A stretch of 64,000 nucleotides of DNA. Origin: Corynebacterium pollutisoli (GTDB taxonomy: Bacteria > Actinomycetota > Actinomycetes > Mycobacteriales > Mycobacteriaceae). Positions 18,823 to 27,892 of this stretch are shown here, one piece after another. The notes beneath the pieces were generated by a model. That model was not told the origin of the DNA and did not search any database. It saw only the letters and a list, made by a program, of their open reading frames with translations. Each line of letters opens with the position of its first letter. Position 1 is the stretch's first letter. The translations under genes and the position numbers were made by a program. The stretch lies in NCBI RefSeq assembly GCF_900177745.1, contig NZ_FXAR01000008.1:1-64000 (forward strand), given 5' to 3'.

Positions 18823-19838
18823 CGCTTCCTCGCCTTCGGATCGAGGGCGTCACGGACGACGTCGCCGAGCATGATGAAGCTCAGGACGGTGAGCGCGAGC
18901 GCCATGGCCGGATAGAACAGGACCATCGGCTTGGTGCGCAGGGAGGCCTGCGCGGCGGAGATGTCTCCACCCCAGGACACGATGGTCGGCGGGAGGCCGA
19001 TGCCCAGGAAGGACAGGGTGGCCTCCGCGACGATGAACGTGCCCAGCGCCACGGTGGCGTAGACGATGATCGGGGCCGCCGCGTTCGGCATGATGTGGCT
19101 GGAGAGCATCTTCAGCTTCGAGGCTCCCAGCGCCCGGGCGGCGGTGACGTACTCCTCGTTCTTCACGCTCATCACCGCGCCACGGGTGATACGCGCGATG
19201 CTCGTCCAACCGAAGAGACCCAGGACCAGCACGACCGTGAGGATCGTGCGGTAGTCCTTGAACATCTGCATGACGACGATGGCGGCGAGCACCAGCGGGA
19301 TGGCGAAGAAGACGTCCGTCAGACGCGACAGGATCGAGTCGAGGATGCCGCCGAAGAAGCCGGCGAGCGCACCGATGACGGTGCCGATGAGCACCACGAG
19401 CGCCGTGGTGAGAATACCCACGGCCACGGAGGCACGCGCCCCGTGGATGGTGCGGGAGTAGATGTCGCAGCCCTGGCGGTCGAAGCCGAAGGGGTGGCCC
19501 GGCTGCGGGTCGCCCAGCGAGTTCGACAGCATGCAGGCACGCGGGTCGACGGAGGTGAACAGCTGCGGGAACAGCGACATGACCACCGCGATGAGGATGA
19601 GCACGGCGGAGACCCAGAACAGCGGGCGGCGACGCAGGTTGCGCCACGCCTCGCCCCACATGGAGGCCGGGGCGGACTCGTCGGCGACCGCATCGACGGC
19701 ACCGAGGCCGGTCTCGTCGGTCTCGGCGATGAAGTGGTCCTGGCCGGGGCGCAGCCCCGGTCGGGAGTGCAGGCGGTTCCCGGCGAGGATCTCGTCCTCG
19801 CCGGCCGGGTTGGCGACGTTTCTGTTGATGTCAGGCAT
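18819..19838 (-). CDS. peptide-type ABC transporter permease (DppC/OppC-like)
   Basis: A 339-aa inner-membrane permease with a cytosolic N-terminal tail of about 75 residues, about six helices and the BPD permease loop near EYVTAARALGASKLKML. It pairs with the DppB-like permease to form the channel. It overlaps the upstream gene by 8 nt and the ATPase gene by 4 nt, giving a coupled operon. The N-terminal tail (residues 1-60) is long and acidic compared with E. coli DppC. Confidence 0.92.
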   Translation of the reverse strand: MPDINRNVANPAGEDEILAGNRLHSRPGLRPGQDHFIAETDETGLGAVDAVADESAPASMWGEAWRNLRRRPLFWVSAVLILIAVVMSLFPQLFTSVDPRACMLSNSLGDPQPGHPFGFDRQGCDIYSRTIHGARASVAVGILTTALVVLIGTVIGALAGFFGGILDSILSRLTDVFFAIPLVLAAIVVMQMFKDYRTILTVVLVLGLFGWTSIARITRGAVMSVKNEEYVTAARALGASKLKMLSSHIMPNAAAPIIVYATVALGTFIVAEATLSFLGIGLPPTIVSWGGDISAAQASLRTKPMVLFYPAMALALTVLSFIMLGDVVRDALDPKARKR

Positions 19839-20757
19839 AGCGGATCCTCGGGTCGAGCACGGCGTAGATCAGGTCCACGATGAGGTTGGCGATGATGTAG
19901 ACGATGACGAGGACGGTGGTGAAGGACACCACGGTCGTCGGTTCACCCTTGATGATCGCCTGGTAGATGGTGCCGCCGACGCCGTTGATGGCGAAGATGC
20001 CCTCGGTGACGATGGCGCCACCCATGAGCGCACCCAGGTCGGCACCGAGGAAGGTGGCGACGGGGATGAGCGAGTTACGCAGGACGTGGCGGCCCATGAC
20101 CTGTCCGTTGCCCAGGCCCTTGGCGCGGGCGGTACGGACATAGTCGGCGCGCAGGTTCTCACTGACGGACTGGCGCGTCAGGCGCAACACGTAGGCGAAG
20201 GAGACCGCGCCGAGCACCACGGCGGGCATGAGCAGGGACGTGAACGTCTCTCTCGATCCCACCGTGACGGGGAGTATCCCCCATTTCACGCCGACGACGA
20301 ACTGCAGGACGAAACCGATGACGAAGCTCGGGACGGCGATGACGATGAGCGACATCACCAGGACGGTCGAGTCGAAGATGCCGCCGCGGCGGACACCGGC
20401 GATGACACCGAAGATGATGCCGAAGATCGCCTCGAAGGCCAGGGCCATGAGGGCCAGCTTGATGGTCACCGGGAAGGCCCGGGCCATGACGTCGGCGACC
20501 GGCTGGCCGGAGAAGGTGGTGCCGAAGTCGAGGGTCAGGATGCCCTTGAGGTAGAGCAGGTACTGGACGATGAAGGGTTTGTCCAGGTTGTACTCCGCCT
20601 CGATGCGGGCGCGGGCCGCCTCGGACAGGCCGCGGTCACCGCCCAGTGCCTCGACGGGGTCGCCGGGCATGAGGAAGACGCGTGCGTAGATGAGCAGGGT
20701 GGCCCCGAAGAACACGGGGATCATCTGGAGCAGTCGTCGCCCGATATAGCGCAACAT
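19831..20757 (-). CDS. peptide-type ABC transporter permease (DppB/OppB-like)
   Basis: A 308-aa permease beginning MLRYIGRRLLQMIPVFFGAT, the typical DppB N-terminus, with six helices and the loop YVRTARAKGLGNGQVM that contacts the ATPase. It forms the membrane pore with the DppC-like subunit. It is separated from the binding-protein gene by a 100-nt spacer with a strong stem-loop, which may lower expression of the membrane genes relative to the binding protein. Confidence 0.92.
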   Translation of the reverse strand: MLRYIGRRLLQMIPVFFGATLLIYARVFLMPGDPVEALGGDRGLSEAARARIEAEYNLDKPFIVQYLLYLKGILTLDFGTTFSGQPVADVMARAFPVTIKLALMALAFEAIFGIIFGVIAGVRRGGIFDSTVLVMSLIVIAVPSFVIGFVLQFVVGVKWGILPVTVGSRETFTSLLMPAVVLGAVSFAYVLRLTRQSVSENLRADYVRTARAKGLGNGQVMGRHVLRNSLIPVATFLGADLGALMGGAIVTEGIFAINGVGGTIYQAIIKGEPTTVVSFTTVLVIVYIIANLIVDLIYAVLDPRIRYA

Positions 20758-20794
20758 AACTAGTCCTTGTGGGTGGTTAGTAGGCAGACAGGCA

Positions 20795-20831
20795 GATACC
20801 CGCGTGACGCGCTGGGCGCCACGCGGGTATC
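20795..20831 (-). terminator. intra-operon stem-loop after the binding-protein gene
   Basis: A perfect 12-bp inverted repeat, GATACCCGCGTG and CACGCGGGTATC, separated by 13 nt, lies 27 nt after the binding-protein stop and before the DppB-like start. It has no U-run, so it is more likely a transcript-stabilising or attenuating hairpin than a full terminator. This arrangement is common after binding-protein genes, which are needed in excess. Confidence 0.6.
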
Positions 20832-20857
20832 AGAGGTCACGGTGTAACAGCGTAGCG

Positions 20858-22477
20858 CTAGTTCTTCGTGATCTCGTAGTAGACGGGGACGGACTTCCAG
20901 GAGAAGGTCACGTTGTCGACGTTCTCGGAGTAGCCGCCCGCGACGTTGGAGTACCACAGCGGGATGGCCGGGAGATCGTTGAAGAGCATCTCCTGGGCCT
21001 CGTTGTACAGGCCTGCTGCGGTCTCCGGGGAGTCGGAACCTGCGGCCTCGGCCAGCTTGGCGTCGAAGTCCGGGTTGGAGTAGTCGCCGTCGTTGGAGCC
21101 GGCACCGGTGCCGTAGAGCGGGCCGAGGAAGTTACCCGCGGACGGGTAGTCGGCCTGCCAGCCGGTGCGGAACGCGCCTTCGATGGTGCGGCCGGTGACG
21201 TCGTCACGCAGGGACTTGAAGTCCGGGTACGGGTTGCCGACGGCCTCGATGCCGAGGGTGTTGCGGATGGAGTTGGTCACCGCGTCGACCCAGGCCTGGT
21301 GGCCACCGTCGGAGTTGTAGGAGAGGGTGAACTCGCCGGACCAGGGGTTGATCTCGTCGGCCTGGGCCCACAGATCCTGGGCGAGCTCCGGGTCGTAGTC
21401 GAGGACGTCGTTGCCCGCGATCTCACCGTCGTAGCCCGGGAGGACCGGGGAGGTGAAATCGGTGGCCGGGGTACGGGTGCCCTGGAAGATGGTGTCGGTG
21501 ATCTCCTCGCGGTTGATGGCGTGGGAGAGCGCCTGACGACGCAGCACGCCCTCTTCGCCGCCCCAGTGCTCGAGGCTCTCCGGGATGGTGAAGGACTGGA
21601 AGACCGCGGAAGGCTGGTTGACGGCACGGTCGCCGAGCTCGTCCTCGAAGGTGGAGAACGCGATGTCCGGGATGGCGTCGAGGGTGTCGAGGTTGCCGGC
21701 CAGCAGGTCGTTGTAGGCGGCGTCCTGCTGGGCGTAGAAGACGAACTTGATGCCGTCGTTCTGCGGGGTGCGCTCGCCCTGGTACCTCTCGTTCGGGACG
21801 ACGGTGGCGTCCTGGTTGTGGTTCCACTCGAGCAGCTTGTAGGGGCCGTTGCCGTTCGGGTTCTCGCCGAAGCCGGCCTCGTCCTCACGTGCCTCGTCCG
21901 GCAGCGGGTAGAAGGCGGAGTAGCCCAGACGCTGCGGGAAGTCGGCCTCGGGCTGGTTGAGCTCGATGGTGAAGGTCTTGTCGTCGACGACCTCGAGGCC
22001 CTCCATGGACTCGACGCCCTCCTCGTAGCCGAGGATCGGCTCGAAGAAGTAGGCGGAGAGGTGGGAGTTGGCCACGGCGTGGTTCCAGGTGTCCACGAAG
22101 TGCTGGGCGGTGATCTCGGTGCCGTCGGCGAAGGTCCAGCCGTCCTTGAGGGTGACGCGGTAGCCCTTCTCGCCCTCGGGCTCGATGGACTCGGCCATCT
22201 CGTTGTGGATCTCACCGTCGGCGTCGTAGTAGACGAGGCCGGAGTAGATGAGGTCGACGATGTTGCCGCCACCCACCTCGTTGGTGTTCGAGGGGATCAG
22301 CGGGTTCTGCGGCTCGGTGCCGTTGGCGAGGACGTAGTTGTCGCCGCCGGTGGCGCCGTCGCCACTTGCTGCGCCGTCGGAGCCGTTGCCGTTGTCGCCG
22401 GAATCGGTACAGGCGACCAGACCGAACCCGAGCGTGGTGGCTGCGAGCAGGGCGATTGTCTTCTTGCTGAGTGCCAT
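20858..22477 (-). CDS. ABC transporter substrate-binding lipoprotein, family 5 (peptide type)
   Basis: A 539-aa protein with a signal peptide and lipobox LVAC (C23), a Gly/Asp/Ser linker, then an SBP family-5 body (TLKDGWTFADGTEITAQHFV, NGNGPYKLLEWNHN). It should capture oligopeptides or similar ligands outside the membrane and deliver them to the two permeases. The ATG at 22477 is preceded by GGAGGTCCGCCAC; the longer frame upstream is rejected because it precedes the signal peptide. Upstream a GTGA-N6-TCAC site suggests carbon control by GlxR. Substrate specificity is not predictable. Confidence 0.92.
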   Translation of the reverse strand: MALSKKTIALLAATTLGFGLVACTDSGDNGNGSDGAASGDGATGGDNYVLANGTEPQNPLIPSNTNEVGGGNIVDLIYSGLVYYDADGEIHNEMAESIEPEGEKGYRVTLKDGWTFADGTEITAQHFVDTWNHAVANSHLSAYFFEPILGYEEGVESMEGLEVVDDKTFTIELNQPEADFPQRLGYSAFYPLPDEAREDEAGFGENPNGNGPYKLLEWNHNQDATVVPNERYQGERTPQNDGIKFVFYAQQDAAYNDLLAGNLDTLDAIPDIAFSTFEDELGDRAVNQPSAVFQSFTIPESLEHWGGEEGVLRRQALSHAINREEITDTIFQGTRTPATDFTSPVLPGYDGEIAGNDVLDYDPELAQDLWAQADEINPWSGEFTLSYNSDGGHQAWVDAVTNSIRNTLGIEAVGNPYPDFKSLRDDVTGRTIEGAFRTGWQADYPSAGNFLGPLYGTGAGSNDGDYSNPDFDAKLAEAAGSDSPETAAGLYNEAQEMLFNDLPAIPLWYSNVAGGYSENVDNVTFSWKSVPVYYEITKN

Positions 22478-22533
22478 GTGGCGGACCTCCAGGGTGAAAG
22501 AGTCAGAAGTTAATCTCCCGTTCACGTTACCGC

Positions 22534-22547
22534 GTGACGTCCATCAC
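22534..22547. promoter_or_regulatory. GTGA-N6-TCAC dyad upstream of the peptide ABC operon (GlxR site candidate)
   Basis: GTGACGTCCATCAC has both conserved half sites of the cAMP-dependent regulator GlxR (consensus TGTGA-N6-TCACA). It lies 57 nt before the ATG of the binding-protein gene, in the 170-nt spacer that must hold its promoter. Regulation by GlxR is an inference from the motif. Confidence 0.5.
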
Positions 22548-22647
22548 CCTGCAGTTGTGATGAGACCGTTACCACATGATTATGGCCACAAAAGTAGTTC
22601 GTGTCACCTTTTGCGCTGCTCAGTCGATTTTCATACGACACCGATTA

Positions 22648-22953
22648 TCAGTTACGACCACCCCCGGCCACCCCCGCCCTCTTCCACTCCACGCTCTCAC
22701 CGGACGCCACGATCCCCCGGGAGACGGCCACCTCCCACTGCGCCACATCGGCGGCCGAGCACACGAGGTGGATGAGGAGCACCCCGTCCCCCGCGATCAT
22801 GTCGAGCTCCGCCCCACTGGCCCAGGTGACGTGACCGCGCCCCTCCTCGGCGATCCACTCGGTGGTCGCCACCTCGGCGAAACGGGACACCAGGGACTTG
22901 GCGAGGCGCTGCGGCTTCTCGCTCCGGACGCGGGAGGTGGAGGATGTTGTCAT
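22648..22953 (-). CDS. DUF2218 family protein
   Basis: A 101-aa protein matching DUF2218 as I recall it (SEKPQRLAKSLVSRFAEVAT, WASGAELDMIAGDGVLLIHLV). Members are small, possibly haem- or metal-linked proteins, often beside iron uptake genes; no function is established. The ATG at 22953 starts 10 nt after the ketopantoate reductase gene, so the two form a likely bicistron. No signal peptide. Confidence 0.75.
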   Translation of the reverse strand: MTTSSTSRVRSEKPQRLAKSLVSRFAEVATTEWIAEEGRGHVTWASGAELDMIAGDGVLLIHLVCSAADVAQWEVAVSRGIVASGESVEWKRAGVAGGGRN

Positions 22954-22963
22954 GAGCAAGAGG

Positions 22964-23824
22964 TTACCCCAGCACCTCGTATAAGAGATCATGCAACCGG
23001 ACGTCGACGCCGTGCCGCGCCGCCAGGCGGCACACGGCCCCAACCTGCGCGTCCAGTTCGTTCGGACGCCCCGCCACGAGGTCGCGGTGCATGGAGCTCG
23101 TCGCGTCCGCCGGCATGCGGTCGGCGAAGGCGAGGGTGCGCGCGACGGCATCGTCGGGAAGCGGCACCCCGTGGGCCCGCGCCGTGGCGTCGACCTCCCG
23201 CATGAGCGCCTCCAGGCTGGGGCGCAGGCGAGTCCGCAGCTCCCCGAGCGGCGCCTGCACGAGCGCGCCCAGCGCGCCGGTCGTGGTCACGTACATCGCC
23301 TTCTCCCACACGTCGACGTCGATGTCACCGCGCGCGGTCGCGTCGACACCCGCCTCGGCCAGCGCCGCCACGAACGTATCGACATCGCCGTCCCCCACGT
23401 CGTAGGAGATCGGCCCGCCGTGGAACTCGACCCGTCCCGGCCCCGTGTGGTGGAAGTAACCGCGCACCACGCCCGGGCGCACCCGCTCCCGGCCCACGAC
23501 CTCCGCCACAAGGTCGGGCACCTCGACGGAGTTCTGGGTGACCGCCACGAGGGTGTGCCCGGGCAGGCCGTCGAGAAGCTCCGGAAGGTCGGTCCCGGCC
23601 GTGACCTTGACCGCCAGGAGAAGGATGTCGATGTCGCCGGCGTCGACAAGCTTCTCGACGACCTCCACCGGGATCGGCGGCTCATCGTTGAGCCGCAGCC
23701 CCTCCTCGCGCAGCACCCGCAACGTCTCCCCGCGGGCGATGAACACGACCTCGTTCCCCGCCTTCACCAGACTGCCGCCGAACCATCCGCCGACCGCCCC
23801 GACACCCAGCACCGCGATTCTCAT
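22964..23824 (-). CDS. panE: 2-dehydropantoate 2-reductase (ketopantoate reductase family)
   Basis: A 286-aa protein with the N-terminal NADP fold GVGAVGG (7-13) and the ApbA C-terminal domain (DVWEKAMYVTTTGALGAL holds the catalytic lysine region; RPNELDAQVGAVCRLAARHG). It would reduce ketopantoate to pantoate for coenzyme A synthesis; family members with other 2-keto acid substrates exist, so the pan role is likely, not certain. TAGGAT lies 6 nt before the ATG, consistent with a leaderless transcript. Divergent from the DUF808 gene. Confidence 0.83.
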   Translation of the reverse strand: MRIAVLGVGAVGGWFGGSLVKAGNEVVFIARGETLRVLREEGLRLNDEPPIPVEVVEKLVDAGDIDILLLAVKVTAGTDLPELLDGLPGHTLVAVTQNSVEVPDLVAEVVGRERVRPGVVRGYFHHTGPGRVEFHGGPISYDVGDGDVDTFVAALAEAGVDATARGDIDVDVWEKAMYVTTTGALGALVQAPLGELRTRLRPSLEALMREVDATARAHGVPLPDDAVARTLAFADRMPADATSSMHRDLVAGRPNELDAQVGAVCRLAARHGVDVRLHDLLYEVLG

Positions 23825-23880
23825 GCACCCATCCTAACGGGCGTAGAATTTGCCCGTACTTCTACGAAAGGTGTGAACCC

Positions 23881-24822
23881 ATGGCCGGTGGCCTGCTTGC
23901 CCTCCTCGACGACGTCGCCCTCATCGCCCGGGCCGCCGCCGCCAGCGTCGACGACGTCGCGGCCGCCGCCGGCAAGACCTCGATGAAGGCCGCCGGTGTC
24001 GTCGTCGACGATGCCGCCGTCACCCCGCGCTTCGTCACCGGCATCCAGCCCGCCCGCGAGCTGCCGATGATCTGGCGCATCACCAAGGGTTCGCTGTTCA
24101 ACAAGCTCGTCATCATCCTGCCCATCGCGCTGCTCCTGTCGTGGATCGCGCCGTGGGTCCTCACCCCGATACTCATGATCGGCGGCACCTACCTGTGCTT
24201 CGAGGGCGCCCACAAGATCCTCCACAAGCTGCGCGGCCACTCCAAGGACGGTGACCACAGCAACGCGGCGGGCGTCGACAAGACCCCCGCCGACGAGGAC
24301 AAGCTGGTGAAGGGCGCCATCACCACCGACCTCATCCTCTCCGCGGAGATCATGGTCATCTCCCTCAACGAGGTCGCCGACCAGCCCATGGCCTTCCGCG
24401 CCGCCGTCCTCGTCGTCGTCGCCATCGGCATCACCGCCCTCGTCTACGGTGCGGTCGCCCTCCTGGTGAAGATGGACGACATCGGCCTCCACATGGCCGA
24501 GCGCGGCGGCCCCGGTGCCGGCTTCGGGCGCGGCCTCGTCCACGCCATGCCCAAGGTCCTGTCGTTCATCGGCATCGTCGGCACCTTCGCCATGCTGTGG
24601 GTCGGTGGCCACATCATCGTCGTCGGCCTCGAGGAGTTCGGCGTCACCTGGCCCTACGACTTCATCCACGGCCTCGAGGTCTCCGTCGGCGGAGGCTTCG
24701 TCGGCTGGCTCGTCAACACCTTCTTCTCCCTGGTCGTCGGCCTCATCTGGGGCCTCGTCGTGGCGCTCGTCTTCGACGGCATCAAGGGCATGACCGGCCC
24801 GAAGGAGAAGGCGGCACACTAG
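23881..24822 (+). CDS. DUF808 family membrane protein (YedI-like)
   Basis: A 313-aa protein with the family N-terminus MAGGLLALLDDVALIARAAA, ISPRFVTG-like PRFVTGIQPARELPMIW, and about seven hydrophobic segments. DUF808 proteins are conserved inner-membrane proteins of unknown function. CGAAAGGTG precedes the ATG and TAGAAT at about 23844 is a plausible -10. The 3' end overlaps the convergent rhodanese frame by 4 nt. Confidence 0.85.
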   Translation: MAGGLLALLDDVALIARAAAASVDDVAAAAGKTSMKAAGVVVDDAAVTPRFVTGIQPARELPMIWRITKGSLFNKLVIILPIALLLSWIAPWVLTPILMIGGTYLCFEGAHKILHKLRGHSKDGDHSNAAGVDKTPADEDKLVKGAITTDLILSAEIMVISLNEVADQPMAFRAAVLVVVAIGITALVYGAVALLVKMDDIGLHMAERGGPGAGFGRGLVHAMPKVLSFIGIVGTFAMLWVGGHIIVVGLEEFGVTWPYDFIHGLEVSVGGGFVGWLVNTFFSLVVGLIWGLVVALVFDGIKGMTGPKEKAAH

Positions 24823-25491
24823 GCAACCGGGCGCCCCGCCTCCCGCCACTCCGGATACCCCTCCTCCATCCGCACCGCCGCCCGACCCGCCTCCCGCAGG
24901 CGGGTCACCGCTGTCGCGGCGAAGACACAGAACGGCCCGCGGCAGTACGCGACGACCCGCTTGTCGACGGGCACCTCCCCCAGCCGCTCATCCAGCTCCG
25001 CCAGGGGAATGTTGATCGCCCCCTCCGCGTGCCCGGCCGCGTACTCCTCGGCGGGGCGGACGTCGACAAGCAGGGTGTCACCGGCCGCCGCCAGCTCGTC
25101 GAACTCCGCGAAGGAGATCGCCCGCGCCCCGTCCACCTCCCCGAAGAAGGCCTCGGTGAGGGCGGCGAGGTCCGCGATATGCGTCCGCGCCAGCCCCGCC
25201 ACCGCCAGATACGTCGTCGGCGACCCGGTAGTACAGCGTCGTCCCCTCCGCCCGGCGCGTCACCATGCCCGCCGCGGCGAGGATCTGCAGGTGGCGTGAG
25301 GTGTTGGCCACCGACGCCGCCACCTGCTGCGCCAGGGACTCGACGCTCCGCTCGCCCTGGAGCAGGACGTCCATGATCTCCACCCGTGTGGCGTTGCCCA
25401 GAGCTGCGCCGATACGGGCGGTGTGGCCGAAGGCGGCGTCCTTGAAATCGCGGGGAGTTTGCGGTGTCATGCCTCCCATCGCACTGTTCAA
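24819..25491 (-). pseudogene. ArsR-family regulator fused to rhodanese domain, frameshifted
   Basis: The 5' part encodes a winged-helix ArsR domain (ARIGAALGNATRVEIMDVLL, NTSRHLQILAAAGMVTRR). The 3' part, in another frame, encodes a rhodanese domain with active-site cysteine in VAYCRGPFCVFAA. Homologues I recall join them in one protein through TLYYRVADDEVYLAVAGL; here the frame changes just after VADD near 25215, giving GGGGAG nonsense. A truncated 137-aa DNA-binding protein may still be made. The start is TTG at 25491 or ATG further in. The neighbouring MFS gene is also damaged. Confidence 0.7.
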
Positions 25492-25511
25492 CTATTTCGT
25501 TGAATAGTTGA
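25488..25511. promoter_or_regulatory. ArsR-type operator between the divergent ArsR-rhodanese and MFS genes
   Basis: A perfect inverted repeat with 9-bp arms, TCAACTATT and AATAGTTGA, around TCGTTG. It covers the start of the regulator and lies 3 nt before the first ATG of the MFS gene. AT-rich dyads of this kind are typical ArsR/SmtB operators, and the position would block both genes. The site is intact although both coding regions are broken. Confidence 0.65.
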
Positions 25512-25513
25512 GG

Positions 25514-26706
25514 ATGCCGACATCGTCCACCCACCCCGCCTCGGACTGCGCGAGAACGCCGCCCAGTTCACCCTGCTCGTCATCGTCAACGCCCTCGTCG
25601 GCGGCATGGTCGGCCAACAACAGACCACACTCCACCTCCTCGCCGAACAGGTCTTCTCCCTCACCGGCTACTCCTACGTCTTCGCCTACGTCGCCGGCGT
25701 CCTCTCCGACCGCCACGGACGCAAACCCGTCCTCCTCACCGGCTGGATCCTCGGCCTCCCCGTCCCCCTGCTCATCATGCGGGCCCCGTCCTGGGAGTGG
25801 ATCATCGTGGCCAACGTCCTCCTCGGCATCAACCAGGGACTGGCCTGGTCGACGACGGTCACCATGAAGATCGACCTCGTCGGACCCCGCCAACGCGGCC
25901 TGGCCATGGGACTCAACGAGGCCGCCGGTTACCTCGCCGTCTCCCTCACCTCCCTGGCCGCAGGCATGCTCGCCGCCCAGTACGGCCTGCGCCCGGCCCC
26001 CTTCCTCCTCGGCGTGGCCTACGCCGTGCTGGCCCTGGTGATAGTCGCCCTCCTCGTCCACGAGACCCGCGGCCACGTCGCCCTCGAGGCACCGTCCGGC
26101 CGCGCCAACCTGAGCAACACCGCGATCATCGCCGACGTCACCTGGCGCCACCCCGCCCTGTCCTCGGCCAGCGTGGTGGGCATGGCCAGCAACCTCAACT
26201 TCGGCCTGTCCTGGGGCGTCTTCCCCCTGCTCTTCGCCGGCGCCGGACTGAGCCTGGGACAGATCGGCCTGCTCGTGGCGCTCTACCCGCTCGTGTGGGG
26301 ACTCGGGCAGCTGGCCACCGGCTGGATCTCCGACCACATCGGCCGCAAACCCCTCGTCGTCGGCGGCATGGCACTGCAGGCGGGCGCCCCGGCGGTCATC
26401 GCCTGGTCGGAGGGGATGGGCGGCTGGGTCGCCGGCACCATACTGCTCGGCCTCGGATCAGCCATGGTCTACCCGGCGCTCCTCGCCGTCATCGGTGATG
26501 TCGCCGACCCCGCGTGGCGCGGCCGGGCGGTCGGTGTCTATCGCGTCTGGCGCGACCTCGGATACACCGCGGGCGCACTCCTCGGCGGCCTCACCGCCGA
26601 CGCCCTCGGCCTGCACAGCGCCGTGTGGGCGGCCGCCGTCCTCTCGGGGCTGGTGACGGCGCTCGTCGCCTACCGACTCACCGAGTCCCACCCCGGGTTA
26701 CCCTGA
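25514..26706 (+). pseudogene. MFS transporter gene, damaged at the 5' end
   Basis: The body from 25606 reads as a clear MFS carrier (GVLSDRHGRKPVLLTGWILG, MKIDLVGPRQRGLAMGLNEA, WISDHIGRKPLVV). The natural N-terminus RLGLRENAAQFTLLVIVNAL is in the same frame but has no start codon; the ATG at 25514 reads MPTSSTHP and joins it only if one C is restored in the CCCC run near 25537. Between FSLTGYS and VAGVLSDR about 18 residues (helix 2) seem to be missing relative to family members I know. A protein starting at 25606 would lack helix 1. Divergent partner of the ArsR-rhodanese gene. Confidence 0.6.
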
Positions 26707-26710
26707 ATTT

Positions 26711-27892
26711 ATGTTCCGCGCCCTGGCAGCCCTCACCCTGGTGACCCTCACCGGTGGCGTGGCCGCCGGTCTCATCGGTGGGGCGATGGCGTGGCTCATT
26801 CACCGGATCCATCTGCTCGTCGGCGACGGCCCCCTCCATCCTGTCGCCGCCGCCGCGCTCGGCGGTGTCCTCGCCGGCCTCGGCTGGTGGTGGCTGCGTC
26901 GCCGGGGCCCGGTCCGCAGTGTCGAGGAGTCCGCCACCACGGACACCCCGCTCCCCCTCGGACGCACGTTCACCGACGCCCTCCTGCAGCTGCTCGCCGT
27001 CGGATCCGGCATCTCCCTGGGCAGGGAGCAGGCGCCGCGCCAGGCGTCGGCGGCCGTCCTCGACCGGATCTCCCGCGTGGTGCGGATCGCCGAGGACCAT
27101 CGCCGCCTGCTCGTTGCGGCCGCCGCCGGCGCAGGCCTGGCCGCCGTGTACAACGTGCCCGTGGCGGGCATCCTCTTCACCCTCGAGGCCATGCCGGTGC
27201 GCCGCAGCGGGCGGGCCCTGCTCATCACGGCGACGATGTCCGGGGTGGCGACGGTGACGGCGTGGCCGATCGTCGGCAACCACTCCGTCTACTGGGTGCC
27301 GGACTCCCCCTTCGACGCGCGCGTCCTGTGGGTGTTCGTGCCGCTGCTGCTGGCGGCGGTGGTCGTCGGCCGGACCTTCCTCACCCTCTTGCGCTCCGCC
27401 CACACGTGGAAGGTCGTCGATCCCCGCTGGCTCCCCCTCAGCGTCGGCGCGGCGACCGCCGGCGTGGTCACCGTCTCCCAGTTCCTGCCCGGGGTCACCG
27501 GTAACGGTGAAGATATCGTCCGCTCGGCCCTCGACCCGGTCACCGCGCTGCCGCTGCTGCTCACCCTTCTCCTGGTGAAGCCGCTGCTCACCGCCGCCTC
27601 CCTCGGCTCGGGTGCGATCGGCGGCACGCTGACGCCGGCCCTGGCGGTCGGTGCCGCGTTGGGGGCCGCCTCCGGCGTGCTCATCGACGCCCCGCCCGCC
27701 ACCATTCCCGTCCTCGCCGTCCTCGGTGCCGCGATGGTGCTGGCGGTCATGCAGAAGGCACCGCTGTTCGCGGCGGTCATCGCGTGGGAGCTGACGTGGG
27801 CTCCACTGTGGTTGATCCCGCTCCTGCTGTCCGGGGCCGTGGGGGCCTATCTGCTCGCCCACCGCCCCTGGCGCTCACGGCGCGGCGAGTAG
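26711..27892 (+). CDS. ClC-family chloride channel/antiporter
   Basis: A 393-aa membrane protein. ClC filter motifs are recognisable: GSGISLGREQAP (gating Glu in GRE), VYNVPVAGILFTLE and GSGAIGGTLTPALAVG. Bacterial ClC proteins exchange chloride for protons or leak fluoride; this one keeps the gating Glu, which favours an antiporter. It begins 4 nt after the MFS stop. Its 3' end overlaps the convergent HNH gene by 18 nt. Confidence 0.88.
   Translation: MFRALAALTLVTLTGGVAAGLIGGAMAWLIHRIHLLVGDGPLHPVAAAALGGVLAGLGWWWLRRRGPVRSVEESATTDTPLPLGRTFTDALLQLLAVGSGISLGREQAPRQASAAVLDRISRVVRIAEDHRRLLVAAAAGAGLAAVYNVPVAGILFTLEAMPVRRSGRALLITATMSGVATVTAWPIVGNHSVYWVPDSPFDARVLWVFVPLLLAAVVVGRTFLTLLRSAHTWKVVDPRWLPLSVGAATAGVVTVSQFLPGVTGNGEDIVRSALDPVTALPLLLTLLLVKPLLTAASLGSGAIGGTLTPALAVGAALGAASGVLIDAPPATIPVLAVLGAAMVLAVMQKAPLFAAVIAWELTWAPLWLIPLLLSGAVGAYLLAHRPWRSRRGE

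Noticed and set aside
24819..25202. Rhodanese frame as an independent gene
   Set aside because: Its first residues fit the linker of an ArsR-rhodanese fusion and no ribosome site precedes the GTG, so a frameshifted single gene is simpler.
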